Shown: positions 1 to 6,824 of the stretch, piece after piece
Numbering within the stretch: position 1 is the first letter of the stretch
Layout: every line of letters starts with the position of its first letter
Made by a program: the position numbers and the translations under genes
Assembly (NCBI GenBank): GCA_031376285.1
Contig: JANMDN010000054.1
Location: 1 to 20,431, forward strand
Length of the DNA: 20,431 nucleotides
From: JANMDN01 sp031376285
GTDB lineage: Bacteria > Actinomycetota > Thermoleophilia > Miltoncostaeales > Miltoncostaeaceae
Reading direction: 5' to 3'
The notes under the pieces: model-generated
What the model was told of the DNA's origin: nothing
What the model saw: only the letters and a program-made list of their open reading frames with translations
The model's database searches: none

Positions 1-164
1 ACCATCTCGACAAGCGCGTCGCTGATGGTCAGCTCAAACGGCACCACTGCGGCGCTCGCGTTGCTCCCGAGTAGTCGACTCGCCTGGGTCGTGCCGAGGG
101 CCATCGCCGAGGCAAATCCCATCAACCCAAGTCCGAGAAACATCCTGCGCGCGCTGCCGTCCAT
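1..164 (-). CDS. N-terminal fragment of a Tat-exported protein, possibly a multicopper oxidase
   Basis: An open frame of 54 codons starts at ATG 164-162 and runs off the left edge. A GGAAGAG ribosome binding site lies just upstream on the minus strand (within 168-176), which fixes the start. The N-terminus contains ARRMFLG, close to the twin-arginine consensus RRxFLK. A hydrophobic stretch (LGLGLMGFASAMALG) follows, then a probable Ala-rich cleavage region near residues 36-40. The product is therefore probably exported folded, with a cofactor, through the Tat pathway. The first mature residues (VVPFELTISDALVEMV) resemble the first beta strand of multicopper oxidases or copper nitrite reductases, but too little is visible to assign a family. 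Export is fairly well supported; the enzyme class is a guess. Confidence 0.6.
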   Translation of the reverse strand, partial: MDGSARRMFLGLGLMGFASAMALGTTQASRLLGSNASAAVVPFELTISDALVEM

Positions 165-467
165 CGTTCTCTTCCACTCGCCGATCATTGCGAAGAAGAA
201 GAGTTAGACGCGTTACTGGCCCGCGCGGACTACCCTCGCGGGGGGGGGGGGGCAGGTCACTCTCTTTTGCACAGATCACGTCCTACTCCTCGTCGAGGAA
301 AGCCGCGCCTCGCAGTCGGCTGTGGGTTGTTCTATCGCCCCATCGCCCCATCGTGACGATATTGCGCGCTGATGGGACAACGCTTGTGACACGACCGAGG
401 CCGTGAACCACGATCCGGAAGTCCTTCCGCCTGGTCGGCCCTGAGGATCGCGAGATGGCAGGGGCGG
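165..467. other. Intergenic region with a poly-G tract
   Basis: This 303-bp gap lies between the start of the exported protein and the stop of the helicase, both on the minus strand. It should hold the promoter of the first and the 3' end of the second. Visible items are a 13-G run at 240-252, two adjacent ATCGCCCC units near 334-350, and a short palindrome CGGAAG-TC-CTTCCG at 416-429 that could be a weak helicase terminator. I see no convincing coding frame and no clear -35/-10 pair. Confidence 0.5.
240..252. repeat. Homopolymer of 13 G
   Basis: Thirteen consecutive G residues on the plus strand (C on the coding strand of the flanking gene) lie 76 bp upstream of the ATG at 164. Runs this long are prone to slippage. 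It may be a real variable tract in a promoter region or a sequencing or assembly inaccuracy. Confidence 0.9.
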
Positions 468-2168
468 TTAGTCCGTGTAGCGCCGGATGTGTGCGCGCTT
501 CCCTCGGATCATCGTCGCACGCATCGCGGCGATCACGTGGTCGACCGCGCGTTCGGGCACGCCGACGACGCTGAAACTCTCGGAGATGCGGATCGGGCCG
601 ATCTGGCGCCCTTCGAGGCCGGCCTCGTTCGCGATGGCGCCAACAAGGTCGCCTGGTGAGATGCTGCTCTTGCGACCGAGCCCGACGAACAGATACGCGG
701 TCGGCTCGTCACTTACGCGCTTGCGGTCCGTCTCCCGCGGGGCCCCGGGGCCCTTGGTGGGCTGGGTTCTGGTGGAGCCGGGGCGGCCCTCGTGACGATC
801 GAAGCGCTTCGCCGCATCGGGGATCTCGACGTCGTCGGTGCTTGCGCCGCCGACCTCGTGAGCCAGCTTGATCGCGGCCAGGGCGATGGTGCGCATGTTG
901 TGCTCGCCTGAGAGCGCGTTCAGGACTTCGTTGTAGTCGCTCAGGTCGTCAGCGCCGAGTGCGACGCGGATCGCCGCGACGGTCTGGTCCACGCGGCGCG
1001 CCCGCAGGTCGGCGACCGTGGGCACGCTCGCGGTGCTGATCCGCTGCCTGGTGAGCCGCTCGATATTCGCAAGCAGCCGCTGCTCGCGTGGTTCGGCGAG
1101 GGTGATGGCCACCCCTTCGCGGCCCGCTCGCCCCACCCGCCCGATGCGGTGGACGTAGCTCTCGGCCGCAGCCGGGACGTCATAGTTGACAACGTGGGTG
1201 AGGGTGTCGATATCGAGCCCGCGGGCCGCCACGTCGGTAGCCACCAGCAGCTCGGAGGTGCCGTCGCGCAGGCGACCGATGACGCGCTCGCGCTGTGTCT
1301 GGTCCATGCCGCCGTGCAGGGCCTCTGCTCGGTAGCCGCGACCGTTCATCGTCGCGGTCAGCTGGTCGACCTCGCCACGCGTGCGGCAGAAGATCAGGGC
1401 CGCGCCGGGCGTTTCGATGTCGAGGATGCGGCCGAGCGCCGAGGCCTTGTGGGAGCGCAGCACGATGTAGGCGCTTTGACGCACGAGCGCCTTGGTCGGC
1501 TTGGCGTCGCCCCGGCCGATCTCGATGCGGATCGGGTCGCGCTGGTAGCGCCTGGCGATCGCGTTGATCCGTGCCGGCATCGTCGCCGAGAAGAGCACCG
1601 TCTGGCGCTCAGCCGGCGTCGCGTCGAGGATTGATGCGATGTCGTCGGCGAAGCCCATGTCGAGCATCTCGTCGGCCTCGTCGAGCACCACAACCTTGAC
1701 GTCGCCAAGCGGCAACGACCCGCGCCCGATGTGGTCGACCGCTCGCCCCGGTGTCGCCACCACAACATGCACGCCCCTGTCGAGGAGCTGGAGCTGGCGG
1801 AAGATCGGCTGGCCGCCGTAGATCGGCACGACCTTCACCCCGAGGCGAGCGCCGTACTTGAAGATCGCCTCGCTCACCTGCATGGCGAGTTCGCGGGTCG
1901 GCACGAGCACGAGGGCCACAGGCGTGGCGGGACCACGGTCGGTCGTGTCGATGTGTTCGAGGGCGGGTAGTGCGAATGCCGCGGTCTTGCCGGTGCCGGT
2001 CGCAGCCTGGCCGAGCAGGTCGTGGCCGGCGATGAGCGGCGGGATCGCCTCGCGCTGAATCGGCGTCGGCTCCTCGTAGCCAAGGTCGTCGAGCGCGGCC
2101 AGCGTCTCGCGTCGCAACCCGAGCGCGGCGAAGCCCTCGGTCGTGCTCTCGTCATGGGACGCGGTCAT
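468..2168 (-). CDS. deaD: DEAD-box ATP-dependent RNA helicase, DeaD/CsdA type
   Basis: This 566-residue protein should use ATP to unwind short RNA duplexes in the cytoplasm, typically in ribosome assembly, mRNA decay or cold adaptation. The canonical motifs appear in order: Q motif (PTPIQ, 34-38), Walker A ATGTGKT (56-62), PTREL (90-94), TPGR (139-142), DEAD (163-166), SAT (194-196), ATDVAARGLD (310-319) and HRIGRVGR (340-347). A linker rich in Arg, Pro and Gly (about 455-488) leads to a DbpA/CsdA-type RNA-binding domain (about 491-563; YLFVGLGRK, ANEAGLEG). That domain favours DeaD/CsdA over RhlE or SrmB. The length is somewhat below E. coli DeaD. The start at ATG 2168-2166 has no obvious Shine-Dalgarno, but the Q-motif region begins soon after, so little can be missing. 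It appears monocistronic. Confidence 0.93.
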   Translation of the reverse strand: MTASHDESTTEGFAALGLRRETLAALDDLGYEEPTPIQREAIPPLIAGHDLLGQAATGTGKTAAFALPALEHIDTTDRGPATPVALVLVPTRELAMQVSEAIFKYGARLGVKVVPIYGGQPIFRQLQLLDRGVHVVVATPGRAVDHIGRGSLPLGDVKVVVLDEADEMLDMGFADDIASILDATPAERQTVLFSATMPARINAIARRYQRDPIRIEIGRGDAKPTKALVRQSAYIVLRSHKASALGRILDIETPGAALIFCRTRGEVDQLTATMNGRGYRAEALHGGMDQTQRERVIGRLRDGTSELLVATDVAARGLDIDTLTHVVNYDVPAAAESYVHRIGRVGRAGREGVAITLAEPREQRLLANIERLTRQRISTASVPTVADLRARRVDQTVAAIRVALGADDLSDYNEVLNALSGEHNMRTIALAAIKLAHEVGGASTDDVEIPDAAKRFDRHEGRPGSTRTQPTKGPGAPRETDRKRVSDEPTAYLFVGLGRKSSISPGDLVGAIANEAGLEGRQIGPIRISESFSVVGVPERAVDHVIAAMRATMIRGKRAHIRRYTD

Positions 2169-2381
2169 TGTCGGCGCAGCTCACTTGGTCGAGGGCCCGT
2201 CGCCGTCGGCGACATCCATTCACCCTACGGTCTCGCCCGTCCGCATCGACCGGGGCGCCCTTGCCGGGACGATCGAGCCGACGGTTCGCACGACCGTCGC
2301 TCACGAACGGCCTGTCAGATGAAGTGAGTGGTCTCCGCCATCGAGTCCGGGCGCCTGTGAGCGAAGCACTGGCGCGCTACG

Positions 2382-2420
2382 CCGCCCTCCGGCGGGGAGA
2401 GATTACCGCCCTGCGGCGGG
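2382..2420 (-). terminator. Two tandem GC hairpins downstream of the metallopeptidase
   Basis: Two nearly identical units, CCGCCCTCCGGCGGG (2382-2396) and CCGCCCTGCGGCGGG (2406-2420), each form a 5-bp GC stem with a 4-nt loop and have a 24-bp period. They begin 18 bp beyond the metallopeptidase stop in its direction of transcription, which suits termination or 3'-end protection. No T-tract follows. The rest of the 270-bp gap up to the helicase start shows nothing else I can identify. Confidence 0.35.
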
Positions 2421-2438
2421 ACGAGGGTGTGCCGCGAA

Positions 2439-3857
2439 CTACGGCGACGGGGTCAGTGTTCCGAGGCATTCGCCTCGGGGCTCGGTCACGCCGCGCCGGA
2501 ACGACAGGGCGCGAATGAGGAAGCTGTCGGTGGCGTTCTCGCTCGTCGCCGACCGGGCAGAGGTACGGAGCAGCAGCTGCAATGCCTCGTCGACATCGCC
2601 GCTTGAGAGCTGAAGGCCATCCGCGCTCGCCGGAATGCCCGCAACGTCTCGGAACCAGGCGCCGGCGCGGCAGGCGTTGTACGCCGCTCGGTCGGACGGC
2701 GGAGTCCCCGTATTGCGCATCGCCCTCGTCTCGGACCAGCCCATGGCGAGAAGCGCCGCGACCGCCCCGTCGCCGACCTGGCGGTGCACCGACTTTAGGA
2801 GACCCGGAGCCGTCACCACCACACCCCGGGCGGGGCAGGCCGCGATGCCGGTCACCGCTGTGCTGCAACCCTCGTCGGGCGTTCCGACCTGGAGTTTGAG
2901 CGGCGGGAATGCCGGATCCAGCGCAGTGAAATGGCGGTTCAGGTCGCGCGTCAGGGACGGAAGCAACTCGCCGAGCGGGAACGTGCCGCCATCTCCCTTC
3001 TGGAAGGGTGTCGCAAAGAGCTTCGGCAGCCGCTTGGCGTACGCCTTGCAACCCTTCACGCCATCGGTTAGGCCATCCTGGAACGCACGCAGCCGGTCGA
3101 AGCCACTCCCGTGAGCGTCTTCGTCGTTCGGGTCCGTGCCGACCGGGTCGCGGACCGTCAGCAGGGCGATGACGGCCGGGCTCAAGAAGTCGCCCTGGCC
3201 GAGCCGGATCCCCCCGCCCTCGAGCTTGTGGGAGAAGAACGCGCCAGCGAAGCAGTCCGCCTGCTGCTCCGCAAAGATCGTGCGCGTCCGGTTGAGGTAG
3301 CCGAGTTCTCCTTGCACGACGTGGCCGAACTCATGGGCGATCACGGCCGCGAACACCGCCGAGCCATGCTGTTTGGCAAGGCCCAAGATGTCGCTGCTCG
3401 GTCGGGCGTCCCATGCAATGAAGCCCTTGCGGCCGTCGTCGCAGATTCCGCCAACCGCGTTGTCCTGCACGATGTCCGCCAGTTCTGCGGAGGATGTGAA
3501 CTCGCCGCAGATCGTGGCCGACCGGCCGGGTCGCCACGGGATCACGCTGGCAGCCGGGACCGAAACGAAACGCTTGCCGTAGACGCGAGGAAGTGCGGAG
3601 GTCCAGAAGCGCTGCAGTTCCGCCATCAGTGGAGCCGGCCGGGCCGGATTCAGAACGGGCTCGACCGAGGCCGATGCGGCGCCCATAAGCGCACCGGACA
3701 TGGCGAGCCCGACGGCGGTGGCGAGGACGATGCGTCGTGCGCGCGTTGGCCGGTCTGAGGCGGGCGTAGTGATCGTTCGCTCCTCGATGCGTTGGCGTGG
3801 TGAGCGGGCGGCGAGCCTGTGGCATCGCCTCGGAGGGGTATAGCGCCCAGGGCTCAT
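2439..3857 (-). CDS. Secreted neutral zinc metallopeptidase with a degenerate second repeat
   Basis: This is a zincin-type protease of the putative neutral zinc metallopeptidase family (YpfJ-like, PF04228). Counting from ATG 3857, HEFGH (175-179) gives two zinc ligands and the general base, and EQQADCFAGAF (from about 197) is the downstream conserved segment expected to give the third ligand. A signal peptide is evident: basic RPTRARR, then hydrophobic IVLATAVGLAMSGALMGAASA, so the mature protein is outside the membrane. The C-terminal third (about 358-432) resembles the catalytic block (162-235) but has MGWSE where HEFGH should be. The start is uncertain. ATG 3857 leaves an unusually long n-region before the signal peptide. 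The best ribosome binding site points instead to an ATC codon at 3773-3771, giving 444 residues. Family is confident; start is not. Confidence 0.85.
   Translation of the reverse strand: MSPGRYTPPRRCHRLAARSPRQRIEERTITTPASDRPTRARRIVLATAVGLAMSGALMGAASASVEPVLNPARPAPLMAELQRFWTSALPRVYGKRFVSVPAASVIPWRPGRSATICGEFTSSAELADIVQDNAVGGICDDGRKGFIAWDARPSSDILGLAKQHGSAVFAAVIAHEFGHVVQGELGYLNRTRTIFAEQQADCFAGAFFSHKLEGGGIRLGQGDFLSPAVIALLTVRDPVGTDPNDEDAHGSGFDRLRAFQDGLTDGVKGCKAYAKRLPKLFATPFQKGDGGTFPLGELLPSLTRDLNRHFTALDPAFPPLKLQVGTPDEGCSTAVTGIAACPARGVVVTAPGLLKSVHRQVGDGAVAALLAMGWSETRAMRNTGTPPSDRAAYNACRAGAWFRDVAGIPASADGLQLSSGDVDEALQLLLRTSARSATSENATDSFLIRALSFRRGVTEPRGECLGTLTPSP
3771..3785 (-). promoter_or_regulatory. 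Strong Shine-Dalgarno facing an ATC codon (candidate true start)
   Basis: On the minus strand GAGGAG (3785-3780) is followed by six bases and then ATC (3773-3771), in frame with the metallopeptidase. Starting here gives TTPASDRPTRARR before the hydrophobic core, a normal signal-peptide length. No ATG, GTG or TTG lies at a suitable distance in this frame. Either a rare non-ATG start or a single base change from ATG would explain it. Confidence 0.45.
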
Positions 3858-4546
3858 CTCCTGCGGGAGGCTGGTCGCGGTGAGACCGCCTCGTCTGCTG
3901 GTTTTCGGTGGCGCGGCCGAGGCTCGCTGCCCGGCCGCGGGGAGTCCGGCTCGGGTTTGTCTTGCCTCATTTGATTCGATTTTGCGGCATGAAAGCCCAT
4001 CCAGTCCTGCCCAGTCGGTCTCTCGCACTTGACGCGAGCCGCTGCGAGGAGGAACGTTCGCGTTGAGAACCGGCCTTTGCACACAATTGGGTCCGTTCTC
4101 GCTACACGCCAGATCGGAGCGCCACGGATGCACCGATTCCTTGATCTCCACCCCGAAGCCCAGACTGGCAATTGTCCCAGGGGCACCGGCGCATGAGCGC
4201 CACCGGGTCGATCAACTGGAAGCTCGCGTACCGTCGGGACGCCTCGGGCGTTGTCGGTCATCGGAGGGTCGGGGGTTCCTGGCCTTGTGGCATGCGTATC
4301 GCGTTTGCGCCCCGGGTTTTGGGTTGCGCGACGCAGAGAGGCGCCGCGATTGATTGAGAACGCTATGGGGCTGTTCGTCTGAAGCCGGGTAGCCCCGGAA
4401 CACAGAAGTCAGGTGGTTGTCCAATGCTTCGCGAAAGCGGGATAACGGTCAGGCCACCAGAACACGAGAGCACTCAAACGACGCGGTCCGCCGCCGACTG
4501 AAAACTCGGTCAGCGGTGGCCGCGTTGTTCGCTGGCGGGGCCGCCC
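3858..4546. other. 689-bp region without a convincing gene
   Basis: The region separates the metallopeptidase from vapC, both on the minus strand. Open frames here translate into low-complexity Arg/Pro/Ser-rich sequence with no recognisable domain. Small structures seen are CTCC-TGCG-GGAG at 3858-3869, directly abutting the ATG at 3857, and CCGGG-TAGC-CCCGG at 4385-4398, a possible weak terminator about 150 bp beyond vapC. A GAGGAGGAACG followed by TTG at 4063 on the plus strand looks like a translation start, but its product is unconvincing. Base composition in 3950-4420 looks slightly less GC-rich than the neighbours. It may be a decayed gene or a regulatory region. Confidence 0.5.
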
Positions 4547-4987
4547 TCAGCGCCTGGCGACGAGGGGGTTTCGAACGCGCAGCTCCGGAAAGCGGCCAAA
4601 GTCCCGGTCGGCCGTGAGTAGCTCATGAACTCCGTGCGCGAGGCAGATCGCCGCGATGCGCGCATCGTGAACGCGCGGTCCCGTGACGCGACCCGATCGC
4701 AGCAACGCCTGGAGTCGAGGCCAGTGCGCGCTCGACTCTCCGATCAGTACGGCGTTGGGGACCTCAAACCATGCCTCGAGCTGGTCGAGGGCGGCGTCCA
4801 GTGTCGATGGTGGGTCGAAGACGCGAGGGTGGGTCGCGATAGCCAGGAACTCGTGAACGCAAGGCCACGGGATCGCCCACTGGGAGTGGCCCCGCACGAG
4901 TTCCTTGATCGTTGCGTTCGCGAGGTCGTGCGCTGGCGCCCCGCGGCGGTGAGCAGCAAGCAGGACGTTCGTATCAACGGCGATCAC
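4547..4987 (-). CDS. vapC: VapC-type PIN-domain ribonuclease toxin
   Basis: This 146-residue PIN-domain protein should be the endoribonuclease toxin of a type II toxin-antitoxin pair. The four acidic residues that bind the catalytic metal are visible when numbered from GTG 4987: D5 (VDTN), E46 (VHEF), D108 (VHDAR) and D127 (TADRDF). The length is normal for VapC. The GTG start overlaps the stop of vapB by 4 bp (GTGA), so translation is probably coupled to the antitoxin; the longer frame upstream runs through vapB and is not used. No residue looks lost, so the toxin is probably functional. The target RNA, often a tRNA or 23S rRNA in this family, cannot be predicted. Confidence 0.9.
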   Translation of the reverse strand: MIAVDTNVLLAAHRRGAPAHDLANATIKELVRGHSQWAIPWPCVHEFLAIATHPRVFDPPSTLDAALDQLEAWFEVPNAVLIGESSAHWPRLQALLRSGRVTGPRVHDARIAAICLAHGVHELLTADRDFGRFPELRVRNPLVARR

Positions 4988-5229
4988 GTCCCGCGTCCCT
5001 CGTAGGCCGCATCGGCAAGTCGATCCCACGACGCGCCGTCGAATTCCGGCTGCAGCCAACCTCCACCGACCGAGGCATCGCGAAGCTCGCCAGGCTGGGT
5101 GACGGCGTCGCGACTGAGCACTTCGCGCAGCCCCTCCTCGACAAGGGCACGAAGTGAGGTCTCTCGGCGCGCGGCGGCCTTCTTCGCGTCGCGCAGGAGC
5201 GCGTCGGCAATGTCGATCGTCGTCTTCAT
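4984..5229 (-). CDS. vapB: VapB-type antitoxin
   Basis: This 81-residue protein starts at ATG 5229 with MKTTIDIADALL, then an Arg/Glu-rich helix (RETSLRALVEEGLREVL). That is the ribbon-helix-helix N-terminus of VapB antitoxins of the DUF2191-like group, which bind DNA and repress their own operon. The acidic and aromatic C-terminal tail (GGGWLQPEFDGASWDRLADAAYEG) is the part expected to wrap and block the VapC active site. A GTG three codons upstream (5238) is an alternative start. The gene lies 53 bp beyond the RhtB-type exporter stop on the same strand, but probably has its own promoter, given the palindrome at the start. Confidence 0.88.
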   Translation of the reverse strand: MKTTIDIADALLRDAKKAAARRETSLRALVEEGLREVLSRDAVTQPGELRDASVGGGWLQPEFDGASWDRLADAAYEGRGT

Positions 5230-5254
5230 ACGTATCACTGTACCAACGAGTATG
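5227..5254 (-). promoter_or_regulatory. Possible vapBC autoregulatory operator
   Basis: The arms CATAC (5227-5231) and GTATG (5250-5254) form an inverted repeat with an 18-nt spacer. A local ATACGTAT palindrome covers the vapB start codon. Binding of a VapB-VapC complex to inverted repeats at the operon start is the family norm. No good Shine-Dalgarno precedes the ATG, so a leaderless transcript is possible. Confidence 0.3.
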
Positions 5255-5282
5255 GGGGTATGGCTATCGTGGCAAAGCGAGA

Positions 5283-5900
5283 TCAGCCATGGAAGCTCGC
5301 GAGGGCGGCCGCGGCCGCGATAAAGAGGGAACCGAGGATGTGGTTGATCCAACGGGCGTGACGCGGGCTGCGCAGCAGCGCCAGCACTCGCGATGCGAGG
5401 AGCGCGTAGCCGTTCATCACGACGAGGTCGGTGACGACGAGTGCCGCTCCGCAGAGCGCGTACTGAATGACCTGCGGGCGGTTCGGGTCGACGAACTGTG
5501 GAAGCACCGCGAGCATGAAGACGATGCCCTTCGGATTTGTCGCGTTCACGAGGAAGCCCTGCGCAACCAGGCTCGCTCGCGACACCGAGGTTTGCCCCGC
5601 ATTTTCACCGACCACGCTGCTTGCTCGAAGCGTTCGGAGCCCGAGCCACAGCAGGTAGGCGACCCCAGCCCACTTCACGAACGAGAACGCGACGGGGGAG
5701 GCGACGACGAGCGCCCCGAGCCCGGACCCGACCACCAGCAGCACCGCGATGAGACCGAGCTGCAGCCCGAGGAAGTTGAAGAGGCTGCCGCGGAACCCGA
5801 CGCGAAGCGCGCTCGACATGGCCGAAACCGCCCCCGGCCCCGGAGAAAGGCTGATCAGCCAGCAGGCGCCAAAGAACGCCAGCCAGGCCTCGGGGTTCAT
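5283..5900 (-). CDS. LysE/RhtB-family amino acid exporter
   Basis: This 205-residue integral membrane protein belongs to the LysE/RhtB family of small-molecule exporters. Members of the RhtB branch export homoserine, homoserine lactone, threonine or related amino acids by proton exchange. The diagnostic N-terminal segment LSLSPGPGAVSAMSSALRVG (about 17-36) and FLVNATNPKGIVFML (about 115-129) are present, with about six hydrophobic helices and KWAGVAYLLWLGLR (about 76-89) typical of the family. Length is normal. The substrate cannot be read from sequence. It is transcribed divergently from the exonuclease, with 48 bp between the two starts, and precedes vapBC on the same strand. Confidence 0.88.
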   Translation of the reverse strand: MNPEAWLAFFGACWLISLSPGPGAVSAMSSALRVGFRGSLFNFLGLQLGLIAVLLVVGSGLGALVVASPVAFSFVKWAGVAYLLWLGLRTLRASSVVGENAGQTSVSRASLVAQGFLVNATNPKGIVFMLAVLPQFVDPNRPQVIQYALCGAALVVTDLVVMNGYALLASRVLALLRSPRHARWINHILGSLFIAAAAALASFHG

Positions 5901-5948
5901 CGGGCGCTCACGCGCGGCATTCCATCACTCGCGGGTATCCTCGGGGGC

Positions 5949-6824
5949 GTGTACGTGCACCTGATCGACGGGACCTACGAGCTCTTTCGCCAGCACTACG
6001 GGCAGGCCGCCCGCGGCGGGCGGACGACCCCGAACGCGGCGACGATCGGTGTTCTCGGCTCGACCCTCCAGCTGATCGCCGACGCGGCGACGCACATCGG
6101 CGTCGCCTCCGACCACGTCATCGAGAGTTTCCGGAACGCGCTGTGGCCGGGATACAAAACGAGCGCTGGCATGGAGCCGGAACTTCTCGAGCAGATTCCG
6201 TTGATGGAGGAGGCGCTTGAGGCGCTCGGGGTCGTGGTTTGGGCGATGGTCGAGCACGAAGCCGACGACGCGCTCGCCTCGGCCGCCGCGGTCGCCGTCG
6301 CCGATGACCGCGTTCGACAGGTCGTCATCTGCACGCCCGACAAGGATCTCGGCCAATGCGTCGATGGCAATCGGGTCGTTCAGCTCGACCGTCGCAAGGG
6401 CGAGACCCTCGACGAGGCCGGCGTCGTGGCGAAGTTCGGCGTGGCGCCGGCATCGATTCCTGACTACCTCGGCCTCGTCGGCGACAGCGCTGACGGGTTC
6501 CCGGGGCTCCCCGGTTGGGGGGCAAAGAGCGCTTCGGCGGTCCTTGCCCGGTATGGCCGGATCGAGGACATACCCGAGAACGTCGCTGACTGGGACGTCC
6601 CGGGGCTTCGGGGCGCGGCCCGCCTCGCCGAAACGCTGGCCGGTCAACGCGACCTCGCGACGCTCTTTCGGCGGATTGCGACCCTTGACGCAGGCGTGGC
6701 GGTCGGGGCCGTCGACGACTGGCGTTGGACGGGCCCGACCGACGGCTATGCGCAAATGTGCGAGCGCCTCGGAGCGCCCGCCCTCATCGAGCGGGCCGCC
6801 AAGCTTGCGGACGGTCGTCGTTAG
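5949..6824 (+). CDS. Standalone 5'-3' exonuclease (FEN / Pol I N-terminal domain type)
   Basis: This 291-residue protein matches the 5'-3' exonuclease or flap endonuclease domain usually fused to DNA polymerase I, here without polymerase. Visible hallmarks from GTG 5949 are HLIDGTYELFR (4-14, with metal-binding D7), EHEADDALA (102-110), CTPDKDL (128-134) and the helix-hairpin-helix segment GDSADGFPGLPGWGAK (178-193). These acidic residues bind two divalent metals that cleave 5' flaps or primer RNA; the likely role is DNA repair or primer removal. The start is GTG 5949 or GTG 5955; homologous proteins begin just before LIDGTYELFR. The open frame extends far upstream over the divergent exporter, but that part is an antisense artefact. 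Its TAG stop overlaps the convergent hydrolase stop. Confidence 0.87.
   Translation: MYVHLIDGTYELFRQHYGQAARGGRTTPNAATIGVLGSTLQLIADAATHIGVASDHVIESFRNALWPGYKTSAGMEPELLEQIPLMEEALEALGVVVWAMVEHEADDALASAAAVAVADDRVRQVVICTPDKDLGQCVDGNRVVQLDRRKGETLDEAGVVAKFGVAPASIPDYLGLVGDSADGFPGLPGWGAKSASAVLARYGRIEDIPENVADWDVPGLRGAARLAETLAGQRDLATLFRRIATLDAGVAVGAVDDWRWTGPTDGYAQMCERLGAPALIERAAKLADGRR

Noticed and set aside
4063..4353. Possible small gene with TTG start after GAGGAGGAACG
   Set aside because: The translation is compositionally random (Arg, Cys, His-rich, no pattern) and there is no supporting context.
5154..5948. Open frame extending the exonuclease 265 codons upstream
   Set aside because: It runs antisense through the RhtB-type exporter, whose protein is clearly real; translation is Arg/Glu-rich shadow sequence.
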